A stretch of 64,000 nucleotides of DNA from Nocardioides sp. YR527 (lineage in GTDB: Bacteria; Actinomycetota; Actinomycetes; Propionibacteriales; Nocardioidaceae): NCBI RefSeq assembly GCF_900101045.1, contig NZ_FNFN01000002.1, positions 806,001 through 870,000 of the forward strand, written 5' to 3'. The notes beneath the pieces are model-generated. The model was not told where the DNA came from. It saw only the letters and a program-made list of their open reading frames with translations, and made no database searches. A program made the translations under genes and the position numbers. Below, piece after piece: positions 8,090-17,017 of this stretch (its first letter is position 1; each line of letters begins with the position of its first letter).

Positions 8090-8128
8090 GCCGGGCGGGG
8101 CGGTGAGGGGATGACTGCCCCGCCCGGC
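8090..8128. repeat. Inverted repeat, 12-bp perfect arms
   Basis: Arms GCCGGGCGGGGC and GCCCCGCCCGGC around a 15-nt loop, 69 bp downstream of the acyltransferase stop on the minus strand. Probably ends that transcript or is a structured intergenic element together with the neighbouring hairpin. Confidence 0.75.
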
Positions 8129-8196
8129 AACTTTCGATTCTTCCGCTCTGCCGGTGCCACGGCAATGCTTCGGCCGCCGCAGAACTGAAATGTGTT

Positions 8197-10236
8197 CTAG
8201 GCGGAACGGTCCAGTCGGCCGAGCCGCTTGCCGAGCGCCGGGGTGACCCGATCGACCCAGGTCGCGGTGATGTGGGAGTCGTCGTAGTAGGTGACGACGT
8301 CACCGACGACGAGCGGGCATTGCTCGGAGCAGACCAGGTCGACGATGTCGACGTACGCGGCCTCGGTGCCGTCGAGCGCCTCCTGCGTCACCTCGTTGGA
8401 GTCGACCTCGGTGCCCTCGGCGTTCACGACGCAGTCCTCGAGGAGGTTGCGGGCGTCGGAGAGGCACTCGCCCGGGTCGTCGTCGACGGAGGGAACGTCG
8501 GCGAAGACGCGTACGTCCGGGGTGATCTTCTCGAAGGCACTGACGCCGTGGCGTACGCCCTCGCGCCACTGCTCCTCGGTCGAGACGCCGTCGCGCTCCT
8601 CCATGTCGAGCATGCCGCGGGCGCCGACCACGATCGTGTCGGGGTTGAGCTCGGTGATCTGTTCGTTGGTCCACTTCCGGAAGTCCTCGCACTCCGCGAC
8701 GGTCATCTTCGAGGACTTCTGCTTCACCCCGTACGCGGCGCAACCGAGCTTCACGAACGGGACCAGCTTCACGTGCTGGCGCTCGGCGAGGGTGTCGAGG
8801 GCAGGCAGCCACATCCCGATGTGGGAGTCGCCGACGACGGCGACGGTGCGGTCGGCCTTGCCGTCGCCGTAGACACAGTCGCCGTCGAGCTTCGTCTCGC
8901 CGTAGCCCGCGTAGCAGTAGCCGCCGCGCTCGGCCCACGAGTCGGAGGCGTCGAACTTGGCCTCCGGCGGCAGCGGGGCACCCTCTTCGGCGGCCTTGAC
9001 GGTCGTCTTGAGGACGCCGGTGACCGGCTTGTCGTCGGTGTCGAGGACGTCGGGGTTCTCCTGGAACCACTCCTCCGCGTTGGCCTTGGCGACGTCGACC
9101 TGATAGCCGGCGTACGCCTGCGAGCTCGTGCCTGCGACCAGGGCGAGGGCAGCGGCGGCGGGCCAGAGGGCGAGCGCGCGGCGGCCCTTGGTGAGGTGCG
9201 GGATCTTGTGGCGCTGGAACGGCATCTCGATCCAGTGGTAGCTCGCCGCGGAGGCGGCCAGGATGAGCGCCAGCATGATCAGCAGCTGGCGTACGCCACC
9301 GCCGGGGATCGCCTCGGGGGCAAGGATCAGGATCGGCCAGTGCCACAGATAGAGGCTGAACGAGATGTCACCCAGGTAGCGCAGCGGCTGCTTCGAGAGC
9401 AGCCAACCGGTCGGGGTGGCGGGGCCGGCGACCAGGAGCGCGACGGTACCGAGCACCGGCACCAGGGCGTGCCAGCCCGGGAAGTGGGTCGCCTCGCTGA
9501 AGCTCGCCGTGGCGTAGACGAGGGTGCCGACGCCGGCGATGCCCAGGGCTGTCGCGTACGGCCTCTTGATGCTCGCCAACCGGCCCGCGACGCAGGCGAG
9601 GAGGGCGCCGGCGGCGAGCTCGAAGGCGCGGGCCGGGGTGGAGAAGTAGGCAGTGGTCGGGTCGACGCTGGTGAGGTGCAGCGACCAGGCGAGGCTGACC
9701 ACCGCCACGAGCGCGGCGAGCGCGGTGATCGCGCGACGGCGGTGGTGCTTCGGGATCCAGAGCGCGACGGCGAGCACCAGCAACGGCCAGACGACGTAGA
9801 ACTGCTCCTCGACCGAGAGTGACCAGTAGTGCTGGAACGGCGAGGGCGCGGCGGTGTTGAAATAGTCGACCGCTTCCTTGGCGAAGTGCACGTTGGCCAG
9901 GAAGACCGCTGCCCAGCCCGCGTCACCGGCGATCTGGTCGGTGCGGGTCTGGGGCAGGACGATCGCGCTGTAGGTGAGCACGACCAGCATCGTCGCGGTG
10001 GCCGCCGGCAGGATCCGACGGGCGCGGCGGGCGTAGAACTGGCTGATGCTGACGGTGCCGCTGCGGTCGGTCTCACGCAGCAGCAACGTGGTGATCAGGA
10101 ACCCGGAGAGGACGAAGAAGACGTCGACTCCGACGAACCCGCCCTCGAACCCGGAGAGCCCCGCGTGGCCGGCGATCACCAGCCCGACAGCGACTGCACG
10201 GAGACCTTGAACATCGGCGCGCCAGTTCGAACTCAT
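8197..10236 (-). CDS. OafA/YrhL-type acyltransferase with C-terminal SGNH domain
   Basis: 679 residues, the usual size of O-antigen/peptidoglycan O-acetyltransferases of the acyltransferase-3 plus SGNH class. The N-terminal membrane domain (about residues 1-370, around 10 spans) begins with RADVQGLRAVAV and GHAG, and has VDVFFVLSGFLITTLL, YARRARRILP and WSLSVEEQFYVVWPLL, all family hallmarks. The C-terminal extracytoplasmic domain has the SGNH block I VVGDSHIGMW, block III VVGARGMLD and a terminal D-x-H (YYDDSHIT). It transfers acyl groups from acyl-CoA across the membrane to a cell-surface glycan. The upstream 200 bp contains an unusual nested inverted repeat that may be its leader. Confidence 0.92.
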   Translation of the reverse strand: MSSNWRADVQGLRAVAVGLVIAGHAGLSGFEGGFVGVDVFFVLSGFLITTLLLRETDRSGTVSISQFYARRARRILPAATATMLVVLTYSAIVLPQTRTDQIAGDAGWAAVFLANVHFAKEAVDYFNTAAPSPFQHYWSLSVEEQFYVVWPLLVLAVALWIPKHHRRRAITALAALVAVVSLAWSLHLTSVDPTTAYFSTPARAFELAAGALLACVAGRLASIKRPYATALGIAGVGTLVYATASFSEATHFPGWHALVPVLGTVALLVAGPATPTGWLLSKQPLRYLGDISFSLYLWHWPILILAPEAIPGGGVRQLLIMLALILAASAASYHWIEMPFQRHKIPHLTKGRRALALWPAAAALALVAGTSSQAYAGYQVDVAKANAEEWFQENPDVLDTDDKPVTGVLKTTVKAAEEGAPLPPEAKFDASDSWAERGGYCYAGYGETKLDGDCVYGDGKADRTVAVVGDSHIGMWLPALDTLAERQHVKLVPFVKLGCAAYGVKQKSSKMTVAECEDFRKWTNEQITELNPDTIVVGARGMLDMEERDGVSTEEQWREGVRHGVSAFEKITPDVRVFADVPSVDDDPGECLSDARNLLEDCVVNAEGTEVDSNEVTQEALDGTEAAYVDIVDLVCSEQCPLVVGDVVTYYDDSHITATWVDRVTPALGKRLGRLDRSA

Positions 10237-10294
10237 TCGGAGGACGATATGTCAATGGCCCTGTTGGGTCATAGTCGAAGTCCCACTGGGCGAG

Positions 10295-10439
10295 CCGATT
10301 CCTCAGCCGAATCTTCACCTCTGGTGAGCGAGAGCGCAGTTCTTGCGAACGAATCTTCGGTTGTGGCGGATCAATGCGCGATTTCGTCCGCCACAACTCA
10401 AGACTCGGGTGTCAGAAGTGAAGATTCGGTGAGAATCGG
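10295..10439. repeat. 145-bp nested inverted-repeat element (candidate structured RNA)
   Basis: The outer arms pair 10295-10318 with 10418-10439: 12 perfect base pairs (CCGAATCTTCAC with GTGAAGATTCGG), then 10 more after single-base bulges. Enclosed are a perfect 10-bp hairpin (TTGTGGCGGA at 10361-10370 with TCCGCCACAA at 10387-10396) and a small GTTC-TTGC-GAAC stem at 10339-10350. This gives a three-way-junction shape. The region is visibly less GC-rich than its flanks. On the minus strand it lies between the nfo stop and the acyltransferase start (58 bp downstream). Confidence 0.6.
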
Positions 10440-11234
10440 TCAGAGTCGGTCTCGGAGCCAGGCAAAGTCGCTCGTGTGCTCCTTCGCGCCACCGGGGGTT
10501 TCGCAGATCACCGGGGCGCCGGCGTCGCGGACGACTTGGGTCAGGAGATCGGGGTCGATGCGGCCGGCGCCGAAGTTGGCGTGGCGGTCGGCGCCGGAGT
10601 CGAACTCGTCGCGCGAGTCGTTGCAGTGGACCAGGTCGATCCGGCCGGTGATCTTGCGGACGTCCTCGACGACCGTCTCAAGCGGGTTGCCGCCGGCGTG
10701 GGCGTGGCAGGTGTCGAGACAGAAGCCGACGTTTTCTGCGCCTTCGGCTGTGGAGATGGCCTCCCAGACGCCCGCGATCCGGTCGAGGTAGCGCGCCATC
10801 GCGTTGTCGCCGCCTGCGGTGTTCTCGATCAGGAGAGGGATCTTGATGTCGGTCGCCTCGATCGCCTTGCGCCAGTTGTCGAAGCCCTTCGCGGGGTCGT
10901 CGTCCTTGTTGACGTGACCGCCGTGGACGATCAGGCCCTTGGCGCCGACCTCGGCCGCGGTGTCCATGTGCTGTTGGAGGAGCTTGCGGCTCGGGATCCG
11001 GATCCGGTTGTTCGTCGTGGCGACGTTGATGATGTAGGGCGCGTGGACGTAGAGATCGACGCCCTGCTCCTCCGCGCGGGCCTTGAGCGCTGCCGCGCCG
11101 TCGGCGTACGTCACCACCGGGCCCTTGTAGGACTGGGGATCGCCCAGGAAGAACTGCACCAGGCTCGCGCCGCGCGCGGCCGCCTCGGCGACGGGGTCGG
11201 TCTGGTCTACGTGGGCACCGATCGCAACAGCCAT
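10440..11234 (-). CDS. nfo: Deoxyribonuclease IV (AP endonuclease, Nfo family)
   Basis: 264 residues of the xylose-isomerase-like TIM barrel family that cleaves DNA 5' to abasic sites using three zinc ions in base-excision repair. Metal-ligand motifs are all present: YVHAPYIIN, LIVHGGHV, LLIENTAGG, FCLDTCHAHAGG, LVHCNDSRDEFDSGADRHANFGAGRI and VICETPGG. The length is typical. It stands alone, divergent from csoR; its stop abuts the nested inverted repeat. Confidence 0.93.
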   Translation of the reverse strand: MAVAIGAHVDQTDPVAEAAARGASLVQFFLGDPQSYKGPVVTYADGAAALKARAEEQGVDLYVHAPYIINVATTNNRIRIPSRKLLQQHMDTAAEVGAKGLIVHGGHVNKDDDPAKGFDNWRKAIEATDIKIPLLIENTAGGDNAMARYLDRIAGVWEAISTAEGAENVGFCLDTCHAHAGGNPLETVVEDVRKITGRIDLVHCNDSRDEFDSGADRHANFGAGRIDPDLLTQVVRDAGAPVICETPGGAKEHTSDFAWLRDRL

Positions 11235-11271
11235 GGGCCCAGTCTAGGACGCGGCACCGACATCCTTTGGC

Positions 11272-11299
11272 TTGACTTCATACCTTACGGGGGTATGGT
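11272..11299 (+). promoter_or_regulatory. csoR promoter with embedded CsoR-type operator
   Basis: -35 TTGACT at 11272-11277, 16-bp spacer, -10 TATGGT at 11294-11299. An inverted repeat ATACC/GGTAT (11280-11284 and 11292-11296) with a G-tract lies across the spacer and -10, the arrangement expected for CsoR autorepression relieved by Cu(I). The predicted start point is at or next to ATG 11307, implying a leaderless csoR mRNA. Confidence 0.7.
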
Positions 11300-11306
11300 A
11301 GAAACC

Positions 11307-11627
11307 ATGGACGAGCACACCGGGCACGAAGGCCACGCGGACCACGGATACCTCCACAACAAGAACAAGGAGGCCTATCTCAAGCGCCTCAAGCGCATCG
11401 AAGGTCAGGTGCGCGGGCTGCAGCGGATGGTCGAGGACGAGGCCTACTGCATCGACATCCTCACCCAGGTCTCCGCCTCGACCAAGGCGCTCCAGGCGGT
11501 CGCTCTCGGGCTCCTGGACGAGCACCTCGGTCACTGCGTCGCCGGCGCGGTCCAGAACGGTGGCGCCGAGGCCGACGAGAAGCTCGCCGAGGCCTCTGCC
11601 GCCATCGCTCGCCTCGTCCGGTCCTGA
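11307..11627 (+). CDS. csoR: CsoR copper-sensing transcriptional repressor
   Basis: 106-residue four-helix DUF156/CsoR protein. Copper ligands are visible: Cys in AYCIDIL, then His and Cys in DEHLGHCV (the C-H-C signature of Cu(I) sensors). The core [16 protein letters not shown] is typical. The N-terminal tail is His-rich ([14 protein letters not shown]). An earlier in-frame ATG at 11295 lies inside the -10 box, so I chose 11307, which fits a leaderless transcript. copZ and copA follow, so it represses its own operon when copper is low. Confidence 0.92.
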   Translation: MDEHTGHEGHADHGYLHNKNKEAYLKRLKRIEGQVRGLQRMVEDEAYCIDILTQVSASTKALQAVALGLLDEHLGHCVAGAVQNGGAEADEKLAEASAAIARLVRS

Positions 11628-11660
11628 TTGTCAACAATCCAACAATCCAGAGAGATTCTC

Positions 11661-11864
11661 ATGAGCACCCAGAACTTCACTGTCGTCGGTATGACCTGCG
11701 GACACTGCGCCTCCTCCGTCACCGAAGAGGTCACCGAGATCGCCGGCGTGAGCAACGTCGACGTCGACCTGGCCTCCGGCAACGTCACCGTCACCGCCTC
11801 CGAGCCGATCTCGGACGACGCCATCCGTGCGGCCGTCGAAGAGGCCGGCTACTCGCTGGCCTGA
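11661..11864 (+). CDS. copZ: Copper chaperone (heavy-metal-associated domain)
   Basis: 67-residue single HMA domain with the Cu(I)-binding motif [11 protein letters not shown] at its start and the usual beta-alpha-beta-beta-alpha-beta length. It delivers Cu(I) in the cytoplasm to the CopA ATPase encoded 5 bp downstream. The ATG at 11661 is the only sensible start. The 33-bp gap after csoR carries a small palindromic motif (GATTGT..ACAATC). Confidence 0.93.
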   Translation: MSTQNFTVVGMTCGHCASSVTEEVTEIAGVSNVDVDLASGNVTVTASEPISDDAIRAAVEEAGYSLA

Positions 11865-11869
11865 TCACG

Positions 11870-14800
11870 ATGACCCCCACCGCCGCGAACCCGACCGAGC
11901 AACAGCTCGAGATCGAGGGCATGACCTGCGCGAGCTGCGTGCGCCGCGTCACCAAGGCCATCAGCCGTGTCGAGGGTGTCGAGGACGCAAACGTCAACCT
12001 CGCCACCGAGACCGCCCTCGTGCACTTCGACCCCGCCCGCACCGACCTCGCCGAGATCAGCGCCGCCATCGAGAAGGCGGGCTATCAGGCTGTCTTGAGA
12101 TCGTCGACTGTCGACAATCCACAAGAGCCTGACGCAGAGGACGATCGGGACGTACGTCGCGAGACCGAGCTCGTCCAGCTCAAGCGGCGGTGGGTCACGG
12201 CCCTGGCGGTGGGGCTCGGCCTGATGGCCTTGATGTACGTCCCGCTTCCCGTCGACGCCATGGAGCCGGTGATGTCGATCGTGCTCGTGGTCGCCGCGGT
12301 CACCCAGTGGTGGGCGGGCCGCGACATCTACGTCGCGGCGGTCCGAGGCATGCGCCACGGATCGGTCGACATGAACACCCTGGTCACGCTCGGCACCGGC
12401 ATCGCTTTCGCCTACAGCGCCTTCGTGACCCTGTGGATGGGCCAGGCCGAGGCGTGGGGCCTGCCGCTCCACCTCTACTTCGAGACCGCCCTGGTCATCG
12501 TCGCGCTCGTGCTGATGGGCCGCTGGCTCGAGGCACGGGCCAAGTCGCGTACCGCCGATGCGGTCAAGGCCCTCGTCGGCCTGATGCCGGAGACGGCCAC
12601 CGTCGTCCGCAACGGTCGCGACGTCACTGTCCCGGTTGCGAACCTGCAGGTCGGCGACCGGATCCGGGTACGCGCCGGGGAGAAGATCCCGGTCGACGGC
12701 CGCATCGTCGCCGGAGCGTCCTACGTCGACGAGTCCATGCTCACCGGTGAGAGCGACCCGGTCCGGAAGGCCGAGGGCGACATCGTCATCGGCGCCACGA
12801 TCAACCAGACCGGCTCGTTCGAGATCGAGGCGACCGCTGTCGGCTCCGAGACCACGCTGGCGCAGATCATCGCCATGGTCGAGTCGGCCCAGGGCTCCGG
12901 CACCAAGCTGCAGCGTCTGGCCGACCGGGTCTCCGAGGTGTTCGTGCCGGCCGTCCTCGTCGTGGCCGCGCTGACGTTCGTCGGCTGGCTGGTCCTCGGC
13001 CCCGACGCCGAGCGCCTGACCAGCGCCGTCACCGCCGCGATCGCGGTCCTCATCATCGCCTGCCCCTGCGCCCTCGGCCTGGCCACGCCGGCCGCCGTCA
13101 TGGTCGGCGCCGGCCGTGCCGCCGAGCTCGGCGTACTCGTCGGCTCGGGCGAGACCCTGGAGCGCGCCCGCTCCGTCACCGCCATCGTCTTCGACAAGAC
13201 CGGCACGATCACCCACGGCAAGCCGGAGGTCTCCGAGATCAGTCCGGCGCCGGGCTGGACTCGCGACGAGCTGGTCCGGATCGCCGCCGCCGCGGAGACC
13301 GGCAGCGACCACCCCCTCGCCTCCGCCCTCAAGACCAGAGCCGAAGCGTCAGCCCGGTCGGCCGAGACGTCACCGAGTGCCACCTCGGCCGACGTACGTG
13401 ACGCTTCGGCCGACGCGTCTGACGTCTCGGCGTTTGAGGCTCACCCGGGGCGCGGAATCAGCGCGATCGTCGACGGGCGCCGGGTCGTCGTCGGCAACTC
13501 GGCGATGCTGGCCGATGAGGGCATCGATGTCGCCGACAACGGGGCGGTCCTGGTCGCCGTCGACGGGGCGTACGCCGGGTCGATCCGCGTCGAGGACCAG
13601 GTCCGTGACGAGGCCAAGGAGACGGTGCGTCTGCTCGAGGACTCGGGCGTCGAGGTGCACATCCTCAGCGGCGACGCGGCCGCGACGGTGGCGAAGGTGG
13701 CCGACGAGGTCGGCGTACGCCACGCGGCCGGCGGCCTGCTGCCCGAGCAGAAGCTCGCCCGGATCCAGCAGCTCCAGGACGAGGGCAAGGTCGTCGCGAT
13801 GGTCGGCGATGGGATCAACGACGCCCCGGCACTGGCTCAGGCCGACGTCGGGATCGCGATCGGCACCGGCACCGACGTCGCCCTGGCGGCCTCCGACATC
13901 ACCCTGGTCGGCGGTGACCTCCGCGGCGTGGTGACCGCGCTGGCGCTCTCCCGGCGCACCGTAGCGACGATCAAGCAGGGCCTGTTCTGGGCGTTCGCCT
14001 ACAACGTGCTGCTCATCCCGGTCGCCGCGCTGGCTCTCCTCGACCCGGTCCTCGCCGGCGCGGCCATGGCGATGAGCTCGGTCAGCGTGGTCACCAACGC
14101 CCTGCGTCTGCGTGGCTTCCGCCGACCCGAGACCCCTGAGGCGTACGCCGGTCGGGGGTTCGTCACGCGCGTCCGCGACGGTGGATATCTCCTGGTCACG
14201 GCCGTGATCGCGATCTCGATCGGGGCCGGCCTGACCTACCTGTCGCGCACCGAGCCTGCGCAGCGCGGGATGAACGGGATCCTGGAGTGGGCGCAGGGGA
14301 TGAGCCCGATGCGGCCGTCGATGACGGAGATGCACGAGGTCGACATCGCCCCCGTCGCCTCCGCCGAGTCGGGCATCGACGTCGCGATCACGCGGCGCGA
14401 CGGTGGGCTCCGGTTCCTCGTCACGGACGCCGCGACCGGCGACCCGGTGACCGACCTCGGTCGCACCCACCAGGCCTGGATGCACGTCATCGTGACCAGC
14501 CAGGACCTCTCCTGGTTCCGCCACCTCCACGCCGAGCCGACCGGCCGACCGGGCGAGCTCGAGACCGACGTGACCTTCCCCGCCGGAGGCACCTACCGCG
14601 TCGACACCGAGTTCCGGCGCCGGGCCGACATGGCCGACGTGCTCGACCGGCAGCAGCTCACCGTCGAAGGTACGCAGCCCCCTGCCGTCCCGCTCGAGGC
14701 GAGCCCGAGATCGTCGACTGTCGACAATCTCACCGTCACCCTCGAGGGCACGCCGGTCGCCGACCAGCAGAGCGACCTGCACTTCCGGTTCGAGGACAGC

Positions 14801-15094
14801 CGGTTCGAGGACAGCACCGGGAAGGTTGTCGACGATCTACAGCCCTACCTCGGGGCGGCCGGCCACGTCGTGGTCATGAGCGCGGACGGCGAGACGTTCG
14901 TGCACGGCCACGCCGAGGGCGACGAGCTGGCGGTCCCCGGCGCCTCGTTCGGGCCCGAGCTCGGGCTGCACCTGGACGTACCGAAGGCCGGCCTCTACCG
15001 CCTCTGGGCCCAGTTCCGGCTCGGCGACGGCGAGGTGATCACGGTGCCGTTCACGGTCGAGGCCGTGGATTCGGCCACGGGTTCCGCTGGTTGA
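11870..15094 (+). CDS. copA: P1B-1 copper-exporting ATPase CopA with C-terminal extracytoplasmic extension
   Basis: 1074 residues, roughly 300 more than typical CopA. Order: HMA domain (Cys20 and Cys23 in GMTCASC); eight P1B membrane spans with CPC at 398-400; TGES actuator loop; phosphorylation Asp442 in [11 protein letters not shown] motif His481; GDGINDAP. A 31-residue low-complexity insert rich in Ala/Ser/Asp follows the HP motif (491-521) and coincides with a DNA palindrome. After span 8 there is a ninth hydrophobic segment ([19 protein letters not shown], about 770-790), which would put the last about 280 residues outside. That tail contains two related beta-rich units with FRHLHAE and FVHGHAEG, likely metal-related. 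It exports Cu(I). Confidence 0.92.
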   Translation: MTPTAANPTEQQLEIEGMTCASCVRRVTKAISRVEGVEDANVNLATETALVHFDPARTDLAEISAAIEKAGYQAVLRSSTVDNPQEPDAEDDRDVRRETELVQLKRRWVTALAVGLGLMALMYVPLPVDAMEPVMSIVLVVAAVTQWWAGRDIYVAAVRGMRHGSVDMNTLVTLGTGIAFAYSAFVTLWMGQAEAWGLPLHLYFETALVIVALVLMGRWLEARAKSRTADAVKALVGLMPETATVVRNGRDVTVPVANLQVGDRIRVRAGEKIPVDGRIVAGASYVDESMLTGESDPVRKAEGDIVIGATINQTGSFEIEATAVGSETTLAQIIAMVESAQGSGTKLQRLADRVSEVFVPAVLVVAALTFVGWLVLGPDAERLTSAVTAAIAVLIIACPCALGLATPAAVMVGAGRAAELGVLVGSGETLERARSVTAIVFDKTGTITHGKPEVSEISPAPGWTRDELVRIAAAAETGSDHPLASALKTRAEASARSAETSPSATSADVRDASADASDVSAFEAHPGRGISAIVDGRRVVVGNSAMLADEGIDVADNGAVLVAVDGAYAGSIRVEDQVRDEAKETVRLLEDSGVEVHILSGDAAATVAKVADEVGVRHAAGGLLPEQKLARIQQLQDEGKVVAMVGDGINDAPALAQADVGIAIGTGTDVALAASDITLVGGDLRGVVTALALSRRTVATIKQGLFWAFAYNVLLIPVAALALLDPVLAGAAMAMSSVSVVTNALRLRGFRRPETPEAYAGRGFVTRVRDGGYLLVTAVIAISIGAGLTYLSRTEPAQRGMNGILEWAQGMSPMRPSMTEMHEVDIAPVASAESGIDVAITRRDGGLRFLVTDAATGDPVTDLGRTHQAWMHVIVTSQDLSWFRHLHAEPTGRPGELETDVTFPAGGTYRVDTEFRRRADMADVLDRQQLTVEGTQPPAVPLEASPRSSTVDNLTVTLEGTPVADQQSDLHFRFEDSRFEDSTGKVVDDLQPYLGAAGHVVVMSADGETFVHGHAEGDELAVPGASFGPELGLHLDVPKAGLYRLWAQFRLGDGEVITVPFTVEAVDSATGSAG
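12097..12119. repeat. Near-perfect palindrome inside copA (copy 1)
   Basis: Arms GATCGTCGAC and GTCGACAATC around one base, preceded by GA; the 23 bases are identical to 14707-14729. It encodes RSSTVDN just after the HMA domain. Confidence 0.85.
13340..13431. repeat. Interleaved palindromic element inserted in copA
   Basis: Four 12-mers in order A (GCCGAAGCGTCA, 13340), B (GCCGAGACGTCA, 13361), A' (TGACGCTTCGGC, 13399), B' (TGACGTCTCGGC, 13420). A/A' and B/B' are perfect inverted pairs, each spanning 71 bp and offset by 21 bp, so the pairs interlock. It matches the CopA-specific low-complexity insert at residues 491-521. A related B...A' copy of 72 bp is at 17018-17089. Confidence 0.85.
14707..14729. 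repeat. Near-perfect palindrome inside copA (copy 2)
   Basis: Same 23 bases as 12097-12119, here encoding RSSTVDN in the linker between the two C-terminal extracytoplasmic units. Confidence 0.85.
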
Positions 15095-15198
15095 TACGCT
15101 GACGCGTCCCTCTCCACAGATTGGAGATGGGACATCGCATCAGCCCTCCTGCCATGGAGAGACCATGGCCGCCGAGTCCGTAGGAGGTGGAGAACGCT
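15095..15198 (+). promoter_or_regulatory. rpsF leader with hairpins (candidate S6:S18 autoregulatory leader)
   Basis: Untranslated stretch before rpsF containing a CTCC/GGAG stem (about 15112-15128), a perfect 7-bp hairpin GCCATGG-AGAGA-CCATGGC at 15151-15169, and the ribosome site TAGGAGGTGG (15181-15190). In many bacteria the rpsF operon leader binds the S6:S18 complex; whether this one does is inference. Confidence 0.45.
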
Positions 15199-15486
15199 AT
15201 GCGCGCCTATGAAGTAATGGTGATCCTCGAGCCCAGCCTCGATGAGCGCACCGTCGCCCCGACCCTTGACAAGTTCCTGAAGGTCGTCACCACTGATGGT
15301 GGCACCGTCGAGAACGTTGACGTCTGGGGACGCCGTCGTCTGGCCTACGAGGTCAACAAGAACGCCGAGGGCATCTACGCCGTCGTCAACCTGACCGCCG
15401 AGCCGAAGACCGTTCTGGAGCTCGACCGCCAGCTTGGCCTCAACGAGCAGATCCTGCGTACGAAGGTCATCCGCCCGTCCAAGTGA
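15199..15486 (+). CDS. rpsF: 30S ribosomal protein S6
   Basis: 95 residues beginning [19 protein letters not shown], with [21 protein letters not shown] and [15 protein letters not shown], the standard S6 sequence pattern. The ATG at 15199 is 8 nt after AGGAGGTGG; an upstream in-frame Met (MENAM) has no ribosome site of its own. First gene of the conserved rpsF-ssb-rpsR-rplI unit. S6 binds S18 on the platform of the 30S subunit. Confidence 0.97.
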   Translation: MRAYEVMVILEPSLDERTVAPTLDKFLKVVTTDGGTVENVDVWGRRRLAYEVNKNAEGIYAVVNLTAEPKTVLELDRQLGLNEQILRTKVIRPSK

Positions 15487-15593
15487 CGCGGATGTCATCG
15501 TCGGAAATGTCGGCGGTGCGTCCTATGTTTGGTCGCACGAGGAACAACTCCTGAACCGACACCGACACCCAGATCAGACTCAAGGGAGATCTC

Positions 15594-16190
15594 ATGGCAG
15601 GCGACACCGTCATCACCGTGATCGGCAACCTCACCGACGACCCGGAGCTTCGCTTCACGCCGTCCGGTGCAGCCGTTGCCAACTTCACGATTGCTTCGAC
15701 GCCCAGCACCTTCAACCGCCAGACCAACGGGTGGGAGGACGGGGAGACCCTCTTCCTGCGCTGCTCGATCTGGCGCCAGGCTGCTGAGAACGTCGCCGAG
15801 TCCCTGCAGCGCGGCATGCGTGTCGTCGCTCAGGGTCGCCTGAAGTCGAGGTCCTACGAGACGCGTGAGGGTGAGAAGCGCACTGTCTTCGAGCTCGAGT
15901 GCGACGAGATCGGTCCCTCGCTCCGCTACGCGACCGCCAAGGTCACCAAGGCCAGCCGCCAGTCCGGCGGCCAGGGTGGTGGCGGCGGTTACAACCAGGG
16001 CAACCAGGGCGGTGGCTACAACCAGGGTGGCGGCTACGGCGGCCCCCAGGGTGGTGGCCAGCAGGCCCCGGCCGGCAACGACCCTTGGGCCTCGCCGGCT
16101 CCGCAGCAGCCCGCCAACGCGGGCGGCGGCGCGCCGGCCAACGACCCGTGGGCGACCCCGGGCGTGGGCAACGACGAGCCTCCCTTCTGA
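15594..16190 (+). CDS. ssb: Single-stranded DNA-binding protein
   Basis: 198 residues: an N-terminal OB fold (about 1-120; [47 protein letters not shown]), a Gly/Gln/Asn-rich flexible linker with GGGYNQG-type repeats, and the acidic C-terminal tip DEPPF that recruits replication and repair partners. The two NDPWA segments in the tail are a minor duplication. Sits between rpsF and rpsR as in other actinobacteria. Confidence 0.97.
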   Translation: MAGDTVITVIGNLTDDPELRFTPSGAAVANFTIASTPSTFNRQTNGWEDGETLFLRCSIWRQAAENVAESLQRGMRVVAQGRLKSRSYETREGEKRTVFELECDEIGPSLRYATAKVTKASRQSGGQGGGGGYNQGNQGGGYNQGGGYGGPQGGGQQAPAGNDPWASPAPQQPANAGGGAPANDPWATPGVGNDEPPF

Positions 16191-16261
16191 TCAACAGATC
16201 CACATTCCGAATCCCTCAACCATTCCGGCGCATGCCGGGCTTCTAGAAAGGAAGCACCACA

Positions 16262-16498
16262 ATGGCCAAGGCAGTGATTCGCAAGCCTAAGAAGAAGGTT
16301 TGCCAGTTCTGCAAGGAGAAGGCGACCGGCGTCGACTACAAGGACGCCACCCTGCTCCGTAAGTTCATCTCCGACCGCGGCAAGATCCGCGCCCGTCGCG
16401 TGACCGGCAACTGCGTCCAGCACCAGCGCGACGTGGCCATCGCCGTCAAGAACGCGCGCGAGGTCGCTCTGCTGCCCTACACCTCCACCGGTCGCTGA
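16262..16498 (+). CDS. rpsR: 30S ribosomal protein S18
   Basis: 78 residues: [11 protein letters not shown] with a CxxC pair, [27 protein letters not shown] and [20 protein letters not shown]. The retained cysteines suggest a zinc-binding (C+) form; family knowledge is that actinobacteria may carry a second C- paralogue elsewhere that is induced on zinc starvation. GAAAGGAAG precedes the ATG. Confidence 0.96.
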   Translation: MAKAVIRKPKKKVCQFCKEKATGVDYKDATLLRKFISDRGKIRARRVTGNCVQHQRDVAIAVKNAREVALLPYTSTGR

Positions 16499-16509
16499 GG
16501 AGGATCGAC

Positions 16510-16962
16510 ATGGCTACCAAGATCATCCTTCAGCAGGAGGTCACCGGGCTGGGTTCCGCCGGTGACGTCGTCGAGGTCAAGGACGGCTACGCCCGCAACT
16601 ACCTGATCCCGCGTGGCGACGCCATCCGCTGGACCCGCGGCGCCGAGTCGCAGGTCGAGTCGATCAAGGCTGCGCGCTCGGCTCGCTCCGTGCGCGACGA
16701 GGCTCACGCCGCCGAGATCAAGGGCAAGCTCGAGGCCAGCACGGTCAACGTGAAGGTCCGCGCCGGCAAGGACGGCCGCCTCTACGGCGCCATCACCGCC
16801 GCCGACATCGCCGCCGCGGTCTCCGAGACCACCGGCGAGTCGATCGACAAGCGCACCATCGCGCTGGGCAACCCGATCAAGGCCCTCGGTTCCCACGAGG
16901 TCTCCGTCAAGCTCCACGACGAGGTGTCCGCCAAGCTGGCCCTCAACGTGGTCCCCGCTTGA
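16510..16962 (+). CDS. rplI: 50S ribosomal protein L9
   Basis: 150 residues: N-terminal globular RNA-binding domain ([33 protein letters not shown] in pattern), the long connecting helix, and a C-terminal domain ending [19 protein letters not shown]. It starts 11 bp after rpsR (GAGGAGGAT ribosome site). Last gene of the unit, followed by a strong terminator. Confidence 0.97.
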   Translation: MATKIILQQEVTGLGSAGDVVEVKDGYARNYLIPRGDAIRWTRGAESQVESIKAARSARSVRDEAHAAEIKGKLEASTVNVKVRAGKDGRLYGAITAADIAAAVSETTGESIDKRTIALGNPIKALGSHEVSVKLHDEVSAKLALNVVPA

Positions 16963-16977
16963 TCTAGGGATTCACCC

Positions 16978-17014
16978 AGGCCCGCCTCCTCCGGGAGGCG
17001 GGCCTGTTCGTTTT
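16978..17014 (+). terminator. Intrinsic terminator after rplI
   Basis: Perfect 12-bp stem AGGCCCGCCTCC/GGAGGCGGGCCT with TCCG loop (16978-17005), then a short spacer and TTTT at 17011-17014. Confidence 0.9.
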
Positions 17015-17017
17015 CCG

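Larger units (their letters stand above)
7838..8196. other. 359-bp non-coding stretch with two strong hairpins
   Basis: Lies between the acyltransferase stop and the DUF5317 start, both on the minus strand. I see no frame with a credible ribosome site. It contains two perfect GC-rich inverted repeats (8042-8070 and 8090-8128) separated by 19 bp and presumably the DUF5317 promoter. Confidence 0.6.

Noticed and set aside
7889..8160. Short open frames in the 7838-8196 gap
   Set aside because: No ribosome site, no recognisable sequence, and overlapping the two hairpins.
11295..11306. csoR start at ATG 11295
   Set aside because: It lies within the predicted -10 box; ATG 11307 fits a leaderless transcript.
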